Of a stretch of DNA of 64,000 nt, positions 55,562 to 64,000 are shown piece by piece. Source of the DNA: Apium graveolens. Its lineage: Eukaryota > Streptophyta > Magnoliopsida > Apiales > Apiaceae. The notes beneath the pieces were generated by a model that saw nothing but the letters and a program-made list of their open reading frames with translations, searched no databases and had not been told where the DNA came from. The stretch lies in contig NC_133650.1 of NCBI RefSeq assembly GCF_009905375.1, forward strand, positions 298,281,957-298,345,956, given 5' to 3'. The position numbers and the translations under genes are program-made. Every line of letters starts with the position of its first letter. Within the stretch, counting starts at the first letter, position 1.

Positions 55562-56455
55562 TCATTTGGCCTTCTTAAGTTTGTTAACATTTGCAGCGGA
55601 TTTAGCATCAGAGTTTATGATAACATTTTTCTTATCAGATTTTCCAGTATCAGACTTTGCATCATACTTTATACTAGAAGGAATTAAAGTAACTTTCTTC
55701 AAAGAAGGTTTTATCTGATTATAATCATAGTATAAACTATGATATTCCTTACAAGTATAAATGGAATGCCATATACTACCACAATGAAAACAAGGATTTT
55801 GTGGCTTAAACCTAACAGACTGACTCTTAACTCCTGACTTAGAAGGTAATGAGTTTATATTCTTATTCTTCCTACAAAAAGAAGCCAGATGGTTAGAGTT
55901 TCCACAGTTATAGCATTTCTTTCTAGGAGCATTAGGAACAGGCATATAATTTTTGCTTTTATTTACACCTTCCTTTCCATTCCTATTTTTCCTAGCTTCC
56001 TTTACCTTGTTTACATTGGTAATCTCTTTCAAATTATGTTTAAGATGCTTCTTAGTCATTAAGCCTATGTTAACTTCAGTTGGTTTATCATGTTCTAATT
56101 TGTCAGAAGTTGACTCTGCTATCACTTCTGTCTCAATATCTTTCATCTTTTCAGAATCAGACTTTACATTTTTTGCTACAAACTTAACAGGATTTACCTT
56201 TGGCTTAGTAGTCTGTTTAACAATAACTGGATTAACTTGTTTAGTTCCTTTTTTACTTTTCTCATCTCCATAACCTAAACCCTCTTTCCAGTTTCCACTA
56301 CTTAGTATATCCTGAGTTGCTCTACCAGAGTTCGTCCAAGTCCTGATAATCTCTCTCTCCTTTTCTAACTCAGTTTTTAGAGATTTATTCATTTTTAGCA
56401 CTTCATCTCTAACATAGAAAGCATCATCTCTATCTTTCTGAGTTTGATGGAACAT
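55562..56455 (-). pseudogene. Gag C-terminal region of element B (second and third zinc knuckles)
   Basis: Carries a helical stretch, a Lys-rich linker, CYNCGNSNHLASFC and CFHCGSIWHSIYTC knuckles and ends KLKKAK-TGA, where element A has GGA. The native end would be QVW followed by VLKTNH and a TAG a few codons later, before the protease. It overlaps the upstream gag piece by a frameshift in a long T run near 56463-56472. Confidence 0.82.
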
Positions 56456-57881
56456 AACTAACTTTTTTTTCTAAATAATCATTCCTCTTTTTAAAAGCAA
56501 GATTTTCAGAAGTTAATCTCTCACATGTTAAAGTTTGATCTCTGTAACTAATAAACATGGTTTTAAGATATAATCTCAACTCAGTAATATCATCAGTATG
56601 AAAGGCATAAGTTGTTTGAGGTACCTTTAACTCAGCAACATCAGAACTGCTATCAACATTTGCCATCAAGGAAAAGTTCTCCTCATCTTCAGAATCTGAG
56701 GTGTCTGTCCAGCTTTTCTTCTTTGTGACAAGAGCCTTGCCTTTGTCACTCTTTCCTTTCTTGCAGTCAGGAGATATGTGGCCTTTCTCACCACAGTTGT
56801 AGCATTTGACATTTGAGTAATCTCTTCTGTCAGACTTTCCTCCTTTGCCTTCAGATTTTATGAAGCCCTTCTTATCAGAACTTGTACCTTTCCTGAAAAA
56901 CTTCTTTCCCTTTCTGAATTTCCTATAGGCGATCTTTGTGATACCTTTCACCATAAGAGCACACAATTTCATCATATCTTTATCAACATCTACTTCAGAT
57001 AAACTTTCAGTTTCTAAGTCATCATCATCATCAGAACTTGATGAATCTGAATCAGACTTTATGATGAGAGTTTTTCCTTTGCCTTTCTTTGAGGCAATCA
57101 CTTTAGGGGATTCCTCCTCAGCTTTAAGAGCAACTGTCCTTGACTTTCTCCCATGTCGCTTGCTTCTTTGATCCATCTCAAGTTCATGAGTCTTGAGCAT
57201 ACCATAAATTTCATCAAGAGTAGTTTCATCAAGAGCATAGTTGTCTCTTATAGTAGTTGACTTCAAATCCCAACTTTCAGGAAGAGCTAAAAGGAATTTA
57301 AGATTTGAATCTTCAAGATCATATTCCTTGTCCACCAGTGACAAATCATTCAAGAGTTTGACAAATCTGTCATATAAACTAGTTAATGACTCATCAGCTT
57401 TTGAGTCAAAGTGCTCATACTCTTGAGTGAGTATAGTCCTCACGTTCTTCTTGATTGCATCAATTCCCTGACACCTTGTTTCCAAAGCATCCCATATCTC
57501 CTTTGTAGTCTTGCATTGAATTACCCTGTTTGACATGACATTATCAATGGCATTATGCAGCAAATGCCTTACATTTGCATCTTTGGCAATAGATGAGATA
57601 TCTTCAGCTGTGTATTCACTTTTCTCCTTTGGTATGGTCTTTGTCGGCTGATCTGCAACTACAACAGAGAGCTTGATTGGCTTATGCGGTCCTTCATAAA
57701 TTCTGTCAAGGTATTATAGATCTGTAGCTTCCAGAAACATAGCCATCTTCACTTTCCATATGGGATACTCAGAAGGTCTCAGCATGGGAACCCTGATAGT
57801 CTCATATCGACTGTGGGTTTGAGTCTTTGGAGTTTCTTCAGTTTTGTCGGGCTTGGTTGGATTTTCTGCTTCTTCAGACAT
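56430..57881 (-). pseudogene. Gag N-terminal region of element B
   Basis: The ATG at 57881 begins MSEEAENPTKP. A TAA near 57718 (ATDL-stop, Glu codon in element A) interrupts the first ~55 codons. From 57563 on, 377 codons are open: TTKEIWDALETRCQG, YDRFVKLLNDLS, FLLALPESWD, LDEIYGMLKTHELEM, a Ser/Asp-rich linker and the first CCHC knuckle CYNCGEKGHISPDC. It ends in a frameshift after YLEK. This is the clearest view of the family 1 Gag layout: capsid domain, knuckle 1, coiled coil, then knuckles 2 and 3. Confidence 0.86.
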
Positions 57882-57920
57882 GATTGTTTTGGATCTTTAC
57901 TGTATGTGTGTTAACAGATA

Positions 57921-57934
57921 GGCTCTGATACCAC
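57921..57934 (-). other. Primer binding site of element B
   Basis: Reads GTGGTATCAGAGCC on the element strand, complementary to the initiator tRNA-Met 3' end, directly next to the 5' LTR. Confidence 0.9.
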
Positions 57935-57935
57935 T

Positions 57936-58339
57936 TATTAGGTCACACAATACTGTAGAAGGGGGTTGAATACAGTGTAGAATACAATCAAATCGATTTA
58001 AAACATAAGTAACAGAAAATAGATGTATTCGATATAATAAACTTTGTTACAATGGAACTGTTATCTCTCAGTGATGAACAAATATCACGAGAGCTGCTAG
58101 GTTATAATGTATGATCTTCTCGATGATCGTAACACATATAGTGTAAACCTATGTATGTGTTTATATAGACACACAGTTACAAGATAACTTCTAACTGATA
58201 TAGAATATAATTCTGTCTCCTAAAATATATCAATCAGATATCTTATATAATTCTTCTAGTCATCTGACTCTTTCCATGCATATCTTCTTCTTGTATTAGT
58301 CTCGATCTTCTTTCCTGTAAATCAGCTTCCTTCCTTAAC
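57936..58339 (-). repeat. 5' LTR of element B, cut by the gypsy element
   Basis: Matches the first ~404 bases of the 33426-34008 LTR up to CCTTAAC, where TGTGACGACTG of the gypsy LTR begins. The terminal TG appears as TA. The remaining ~180 bp should lie beyond the far end of the gypsy element, outside the window. Confidence 0.92.
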
Positions 58340-59270
58340 TGTGACGACTGAGAATTTTGCGACGTAATTAAGTGAATAAAGTATGTGTTATGTGATGTGA
58401 TTATAATTATGTGACTAAGTGATGATTATGTGTCTTATCTGTATACTAGAGTTTAGGAGCGTGGATAAAAAACGTTCCAATTTAAAAAGTCAGCTTAAAA
58501 GATAAGCTGTGGTGTCGGGCCGTCAGGTAGAACGGAACCCGCCCTAATATGGAGTTAAAGAATATAAAATGTGAATTATGTGTGCTTGAATGAAATGAAT
58601 GAGTAAATAAAGTATTTCGTCCTAAGTGACGTGTTGATTGGTAAAGACGTTGAGAAGCGTAATCGAAACGTTGAGCGTCTGGCCGTCAGGCTGAACGTGA
58701 CCCGATACGCATAAAATAGGATAAAGATTAAAGAGGGATAGATTCTATGATCAGACCTGAGTCATTATGTGACTGTATATGTGTGATTGCTTGACTGAGT
58801 GCATGACTATGTGTTTTATGTCAATTTTGTGAATTTTAAAGGAATTACGTGATTTAAATAAAGGTTTAATTAACCTTCGCGCATTTTTATAAAATCATTC
58901 GAGTAAGATAAAAACATGGAATTTATTTTGTTATCTTCGTAATGGTCCTAGAGACTTTTTAAAAATGATGAGTGAATTTGATAGTTGATCTTTGCATTTT
59001 TAAATTGATTTTATGTGAAAAATGTATTTATTAAAGCAAGTTTGCAAAATTCATATAAAATCAACCGTTCGCTCACATTCTTATTATGAGTAATGGATAA
59101 AAAGCTAATTTCGAGACCTACGTGTTAAAATTGTCATTTTCGATAATTCTCGACTTTCCGAGAGAGATATATTTTATATTTGAATTTTGTTGCATTTGAG
59201 TAAAAAGAGAAAGAATGTGTGAGCCAAAAAGGAATTAATAGATTACCATTTTGCCCTTGCTTTGGTGGAG

Positions 59271-59278
59271 TATAAAAT
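59271..59278 (+). promoter_or_regulatory. Probable TATA box of the gypsy LTR
   Basis: TATAAAAT lies just before a pyrimidine-rich tract (TCCCTCCCCC, then CTCTCTCTCT units), a common arrangement for plant core promoters. Start site would be near 59300-59310. Confidence 0.55.
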
Positions 59279-62174
59279 CACCCCTCCCTCCCCCATTTTC
59301 TTTTTCTTTCCCGTGCACTCACTCTTTCCTCTCTTCTCTTTTATTTCCTCTCTCTCTCGAACACTCTCTCTCGAACACTCTCTCTCACTCTCTCTCGGCT
59401 CTCTCATCTCTCACCTCTCTCACTTGCATGCAACCATCAAAACATACTCAAACACAAAGATATTGCTACCTTTAGTTGTTATTTTTGGTATACACTTCGA
59501 TTCCTATTTGCATGTAAGTAATTATAAAAGTTTTGTTGGTTAATCACTATGGTAGTGTTCAAGAAAAACCATTTCTTGATGTATAACCATTAGAGTGAAT
59601 TCAAGCATGTTTGGAGGTCATAAACTCGAGAAAAGACCCGTTATGGGCTCTCTCAAGTTCGGCCACCACCGACCATGATCCAAAGGAGAGCCGGTGGATT
59701 TTCTATGGTGTGATCATTTGATTTTAGCTTTGCATGTTATGATTTCTTGAAGATTTGAAAAAGGGTTTTGTTTCTTTGATGAAAATCGAGTGTGTGCTTG
59801 ATAAAATGATTTCATTGATTGTGTTAGGAAGTAAATGAATGTGTGCAAATGATTGTTGCTTAGAAAATCAAAAATTAAGGTTTACATGTGGATTTTTGCT
59901 ACGGCTTTTTGCTAATTAAGAAGAGGAATTTGATTTTTGTGAGATAATCTTGGTAAATACTAAGTTTATATGGCATAAAAGTGATTGCATGTTAGTTTTA
60001 AAGAAGATCAAGATATACATGTCATTGATTTGTCCTTGAGATGTAAATTTGAGTTTTTGCCGAATGGGAATTTAGTTAAAAAGAGGTTAATTTGATGAAT
60101 AAGTGGATGCATGTTGTGATTTAGGTGAAATTCGATTGTGTTAAGGAATTTAGTTGGTGTACTTGATGAAAATGAAGTGTTTGATATAATGATGAGTTGA
60201 AATTGAATTGTATGCAAGCATGTATGTATGATTTGGTTCGAATTATTGTTGATAAAATGAGATGTTAGTTTAATTGTTGGATAATGCTATGATTAAGGAT
60301 GCATGGTGTAATTTTGAGAAATTTGATTGTATATATATATAATTATGGTTCGAATTTTTATGATTAAAAGAAAGGGGAATGATTCTTTAATGGTTTTTGA
60401 ATGAGTTATGTGGTTATATGATTTAAAGTACGTATTTGATTAATTTTCTGTGATAAGGCCGAATAGGACATAGGGATTAAGAGTTAAAAACTTGATTTTG
60501 ATGATCACAAGGATGATTGAAAGTGTATAAATGAATATCTATGAATTTGTTTGCTTAATTGTAGTATGTGGTTCGAATTAAGGAACAAAGGAAAAAGGGA
60601 ACTGAGTTGAATGATTTTAAAAGATATAAGTGATAGTTATGGACGTAAATGTTTGGTTACGAATAAATCTTGTACTCATACGAGTTGTATTAGTGTGATT
60701 TGAGAAATAGCCAAGGTTAAGCGAGTACGCTTTGATTGTTAAGTATATAAGGGTATAAAAGCTACGAGAATGGGATATGCTATGTGCTATGTGCTTATAT
60801 GTATAAGCTATATTCGTATACTCGAGTCAAAGATATAATCGAGTTATTGTTTAGAGTGATCGTTCCGGGAACGAGAGTTGAGAATCTGATTAAGATTTTG
60901 GTTTTATTGTAGATTCGGAGCGTGAGGGCATTCAGGCTAGGAAAGGAAAGGATTTACTAGGTGGCAGTAGTTCAACCTTCAGGAAAGCAAATTCAGGCAA
61001 GTAACTCTGATTACTTGTGTAAATGGTTATAAAGAGAATGTTGTTCATACCATGTAGAGTATTGAACTGTTTAAGTATGAAACCCTCATTTTATGAAACC
61101 CTGATATTGATTTGAAGTACCCTTGTTCTTGATAACCTGTTATTGATAAGCCTATTGATTTCACCCTTTGATAATCTGTCTTTTACATTCAAGTTGCCTA
61201 TTAAGCCATGAATTATATTGAACCTTTTAATTATCTTTGTTAACCCTGTTTAATGATATCCTATTTCTCTTGATCACCCTATTGATCCCTAAATCAATGC
61301 TGATCCTTCTAATTTAGTGCTTTGTTATCCTTGATACAGAATTCTTATGAATTGTTCCTTGCGTATCTTTGAATCACTCCCTGAACTTTGTTTCCTTAAA
61401 ATCTGAATTAAGAATTAGTTTCGACTTGAAAAAGTCTGAATGATTTCAAATGCTTGGTAATGATAAAATGAATTTTTAAGAACCTACTTGTTTTTCCAAC
61501 TCAAGGTTTTCCAAATGAATTCCTGATGGATTGGATTGGGATGTAAGAGGCTAGTGGGACTAGTCCAGTCATGGTAAGAGGCTAGCGGGGCTAGTCCAAC
61601 TTAAGGCTGAAATTATGCCGAATGGTACCTTAAAGACCGGAATGGAGGTCGATACGGGCTGATCACCCCTATATAATGAAATGGAAAGATAAAGTGATCC
61701 AATCAAGGGTTCTAATTGATTATTTAAAAGGGAACTGAAACTTTTATTCAGTAAATTGATTTTGAAAATGAAAATGGTTTATATTGCCTTGAAAAGAGTT
61801 GATTATGTTATTGTGGAGCTTAAAGCTCGAGAACCCTGATTCTTGAAATTGTTGATCATATGATTGATTCTATATCTTGAAATACTGTTACTTTCCTCTA
61901 TCAAAAGATCTATTTTGATCCTACAATGATTTGTGATGAATGTCGGCTTTCGTCCTGCTTTGAGCCTTGTTCCTTGAAAGCCCCATACTATTCTTCAGAA
62001 ACCTTTCCTTAACCCAAAAAGATGGAAATCTGCCACCTAGATTAAATAAAGTAGAATGCCCTATTTTGTTAAAGCATATTGTGATTTGATATTGTCGAAC
62101 TGCTATATAGTTACTTGCTGAGTTTTATACTCATTTGTTTTGTCTTAATCTAACCATAGCAGTTAAGCAAGAAG

Positions 62175-62471
62175 ATGGCCAGGCTTAGGCGCACTGCTCG
62201 TAAGAGCGTACCTGGTGGTCCCTACCGTGTTGAGGGCTTCCGGTTGCCAGAGCAGGTAGTGGTAATCATGAGTGAGCTCGCGCCTAGAAAGAAGTGTATA
62301 AAGATACAATGGGTTATCTGCCGGTTCCCGGCCGGAATCGATGTTGGTTATCTAATAATATTTTGGGTTTGTAAGTTACATTTTATGATTGGTAGTTGTG
62401 ATCTTGTCTCATACTTTATCATGTTGATCCTGTTAGTAGTTAATCGGGGTTTATGCATATTTAATTATTAG
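62175..62471 (+). CDS. Possible short ORF at the end of the gypsy LTR with histone H3-like start
   Basis: 98 codons beginning MARLRRTARKSVPGGPYR. Aligned to the plant histone H3 tail (after Met), A1, R2, T6, A7, R8, K9 and S10 coincide, including the ARKS context of Lys9. A basic middle and a hydrophobic C-terminal half (YFIMLILLVV) follow. A CAG|TTAAG acceptor-like site precedes the ATG, and a GAGCAG|GTAGTG donor-like site follows about 70 bases later, so only the first part may be real coding. It could also be chance in LTR sequence. No homologous ORF is kept in the related solo LTR. Confidence 0.3.
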   Translation: MARLRRTARKSVPGGPYRVEGFRLPEQVVVIMSELAPRKKCIKIQWVICRFPAGIDVGYLIIFWVCKLHFMIGSCDLVSYFIMLILLVVNRGLCIFNY

Positions 62472-62526
62472 ATTAGAGGTGTGTGAGTCCTCATTTCCTA
62501 ACCCCGAGATTGAGGGGGTCACAAGT

Positions 62527-62538
62527 TGGTATCAGAGC
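62527..62538 (+). other. Primer binding site of the gypsy element
   Basis: TGGTATCAGAGC, complementary to initiator tRNA-Met, three bases after the LTR end. Confidence 0.92.
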
Positions 62539-62765
62539 TACAGGATCTAGTCCCTGAGACAAGTTAGGATTTAAAAAGGGGTATTTTGGTAATATATCTA
62601 TATCGCGAGAGAGTTCAACTCATATAGAGTTGAGTTAGACTATTAGGTATAGTCTAAGGAAAGTGTTTATTGGTAAAGCGGAAACTAGAGTTAGGGTGTG
62701 AGTTAGCTGGAAGCTTTATTTAACCCTAACATTGTTTCTTGGTTGTTGTTTTGTGTTTTCTCTCA
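62539..62765 (+). other. Gypsy leader
   Basis: Untranslated leader with no ORF. A GTGAGT at about 62697 and TCTCAAG at 62760-62766 could bound a short intron before the leader ORF, but this is only a sequence impression. Confidence 0.4.
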
Positions 62766-63261
62766 AGATCCTAGTAGTGGTAGTGACTCAGACTCAGAGA
62801 TTAGTTTGACTGGTACCCCTGTGGACCCCGTTCCACCCTCTCCAGAGGAGCCTGTGCATGTTAGTTCAGACCCATAGGAGGACCCTTCTGAGAGTAGTGA
62901 GATCCCCATGTAGATTTCACCCCTGAGGCCTGATTCAGAGACCCCTGCCCCTGAGCCAGATTCCGAGATGCCTAAGACTGTTCCTGTCAGTGTTGGTGGC
63001 AAGTTAGCCCAGGATCGAGACTTTGTGTACTCCCGCATTCATGAGTTGGGAGCTTTGGTATATAGGTTGATTCGGGATTCTAGGCAGAGGACTTCAGTGG
63101 TGATGGAGGAGTGGAGAGCTAGGATTCAGTTGGTGGAGCAGGTTGCCAGGAGGAGATTGGATGAGGGACCATCCACTAGTGATGCTGATGCTGAGGCCCG
63201 GAGGCTGCATAAGATCATTCGCTGGATGTTGGTTGTGTTGAGAGAGATTCTAGATGATTAG
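62766..63261 (+). pseudogene. Leader ORF between primer site and gag of the gypsy element
   Basis: One frame runs from SSGSDSDSEISL through Pro/Ser/Glu-rich acidic sequence to a helical, Arg-rich end (RIHELGALVYRLIRDSRQR, ARRLHKIIRWMLVVL) and stops at 63261. Two TAG codons (near 62876 and 62912) interrupt the acidic half. The part after the ATG at 62968 is open for 97 codons. It is not Gag and I do not recognise it. The acidic then amphipathic-helical composition suggests a protein-binding peptide, but function is unknown. Confidence 0.5.
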
Positions 63262-63743
63262 ACGGGACTGTTGGTTGAGCCCGTAGATTGTTGTTGTATT
63301 TTAGACCAGTGTTGTAGTAGTAGTAGTTGGAAGTTAGGGGTAGATAGGGGAATGTTTTCCATTTTTTCCTCTGTTTAACCCTGCTATTTATTGTACCTTG
63401 TTTCAGAACCTTAATATCCAGAATATTCTCTATGTACCCTTTGATTAAATAATTCTATTGTCATTGATTTCCATTGTGCACCTTGATTATCTTATAAACT
63501 GTTCTCAATGCCATGCTTTAATACAACCATGTTTTCGTACAACCATGTTTTAAAGTTCATAAAACCCTATTCCGTGCCATGGTAAAACAACACTAATATG
63601 AGAATTATGTAGTAATAAGGATTGCATGTGCAAATTGGGTAAAACTTAAAACCCACAAAAGAGATTTCATAGAAATTGTTGTTATATATATACATGCCAT
63701 GCTATCGTATTGCTAAATAATTGCTCAATCAGGTTTGTAAGAA
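63262..63743 (+). other. Untranslated DNA between the leader ORF and gag
   Basis: No ORF. A+T-rich with a short TATATATATA run near 63685. It ends at the gag start codon. Confidence 0.6.
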
Positions 63744-64000
63744 ATGGCCAACTCACCAGATCACCCAGAAGAAGAAATTCCCACCCAAGACCCAAAAATA
63801 AACCCAGAAACCACTATGATGAGCAGACTTGCTCAGCTTTTGCAACAACCTGTGGCCCCTAAAGTTGGAAATTTCAAGCACTTTCAATCTGTTCATCCCC
63901 CAGAGTTCTTAGGTTTGCCAGACCCGATTAAAGCTCAGTCATGGTTAAGAGAGATGGAAAAAGCCTTTGAGTTAGCAGAAGTTAAGGATGATAAGAAAGC
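63744..64000 (+). CDS. Ty3/gypsy Gag, N-terminal part (runs off the window)
   Basis: ATG at 63744 opens 85 codons with no stop to the window edge. It starts MANSPDHPEEEIPTQ, then a Gln/Leu-rich segment, then FQSVHPPEFLGLPDPIKAQ and WLREMEKAFELAEV, the start of the retrotransposon Gag capsid domain (the PPxFxGxxDP...A..WLxxME pattern). The context GTAAGAAATGG has an A at -3 and G at +4, a good plant start. The intact frame, contrasting with the broken Sireviruses, suggests this is one of the younger insertions. Confidence 0.85.
   Translation, partial: MANSPDHPEEEIPTQDPKINPETTMMSRLAQLLQQPVAPKVGNFKHFQSVHPPEFLGLPDPIKAQSWLREMEKAFELAEVKDDKK

Larger units (their letters stand above)
33426..58339 (-). 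mobile_element. Sirevirus-type Ty1/copia element B (interrupted)
   Basis: Same family as element A by LTR, Gag, Pol and accessory ORFs. On the minus strand: 5' LTR (57936-58339, cut by the gypsy element), primer site (57921-57934), gag, protease, integrase, RT, RNase H, 79-codon ORF, long accessory ORF, polypurine tract and 3' LTR (33426-34008). The 5-bp flank at the 3' LTR is CTGTA; its partner is not in view. It is broken by a 706-bp hAT-type element and by Sirevirus C. Many nonsense changes make it a relic. Without insertions it would be about 12 kb. Confidence 0.9.
58340..62523 (+). repeat. 5' LTR of the gypsy element
   Basis: Starts TGTGACGACTG and ends GGGGTCACA (4184 bp). TATAAAAT at 59271-59278 is followed by a long CT-rich tract (about 59281-59425), the likely transcription start and leader. 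A paired GGCTAGTGGGACTAGTCC / GGCTAGCGGGGCTAGTCC repeat lies at 61550-61602. The ACTTGCTGAG and CTCATTTGT landmarks near 62113-62140 are shared with the solo LTR at 18592-22032. One ORF, 62175-62471, lies near the end. Confidence 0.88.
58340..64000 (+). mobile_element. Ty3/gypsy element with 4.18-kb LTR (5' part)
   Basis: 5' LTR 58340-62523, tRNA-Met primer site 62527-62538, a leader region with an ORF, and gag starting at 63744, which runs off the window. The Met primer and the gag sequence fit a chromovirus such as the Tekay lineage, but integrase and chromodomain are not in view, so lineage is inference. It inserted into the 5' LTR of element B after CCTTAAC. Confidence 0.85.

Noticed and set aside
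59251..59543. Ser/Leu-rich ORFs in the gypsy LTR
   Set aside because: They arise from CT-rich leader sequence after the TATA box. Two overlapping frames are open and neither resembles a protein.
1..64000. tRNA, rRNA or host housekeeping genes
   Set aside because: None recognised. The only tRNA-like matches are retrotransposon primer sites. A tRNA scan was not possible here.

Overview
The window is plant nuclear DNA made almost entirely of nested transposable elements. Evidence: Ty1/copia and Ty3/gypsy polyproteins with plant-type tRNA-Met primer sites, a FAR1-type Mutator transposase, GT-AG introns, TATA boxes inside LTRs and high A+T. I see no ordinary host gene, rRNA, tRNA or CRISPR array. 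It fits a repeat-rich eudicot with a large genome; the species cannot be fixed from the sequence.

Layout. 326-1815 is a candidate non-autonomous Mutator-type element. About 2421-30398 is a large Mutator-like element (MULE) that seems to sit inside an older hAT-like repeat. It carries a degenerate + strand gene with a Ulp1/SENP-type cysteine protease fragment (3770-8914, last exon 25424-25558) and a convergent degenerate FAR1-type transposase (29117 down to 26408). A Sirevirus-type copia element (A, minus strand, about 9280-25012) lies in an intron of the Ulp1-like gene. It has lost its 3' LTR and is itself interrupted by a 3.4 kb gypsy solo LTR (18592-22032). About 31200-33425 is a gypsy fragment of probable Tat type, with LTR end, primer site and a 15-bp minisatellite.

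33426-58339 is a second copy of the same Sirevirus family (B, minus strand). It is broken by a 706-bp hAT-type element (40814-41519) and by a Sirevirus of a different family (C, 41699-54164). C has 1014-bp LTRs with only about 3 differences and an intact 1512-codon accessory ORF, but it has lost the reverse transcriptase catalytic block, the primer site and the Gag N-terminus. The B 5' LTR is cut by a young-looking gypsy element (58340 to beyond the right edge, + strand) with a 4.18-kb LTR, primer site, leader ORF and the start of an open gag.

How the parts work together: each Sirevirus encodes Gag with two or three CCHC knuckles, protease, a DD35E integrase and RT/RNase H, followed by 3' accessory ORFs. 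Most frames are broken, so A and B are probably relics. C could only move with proteins supplied by relatives.

The most unusual signals are: (1) a 9-mer, ATCCGTTGA, present about 42 times in C in LTRs, untranslated DNA and three ORFs, on both strands and read in three ways; (2) a comparable but different oligomer in A and B; (3) a conserved 79-codon ORF between RNase H and the long accessory ORF of A and B; (4) a GT...AG block at the gag/pol junction whose removal puts gag and pol in frame in both Sirevirus families; (5) a flank-plus-LTR duplication in C that starts within 3 bp of a hAT terminus; (6) patchwork filler DNA at the truncated end of A; and (7) an LTR-encoded peptide that begins like a histone H3 tail.
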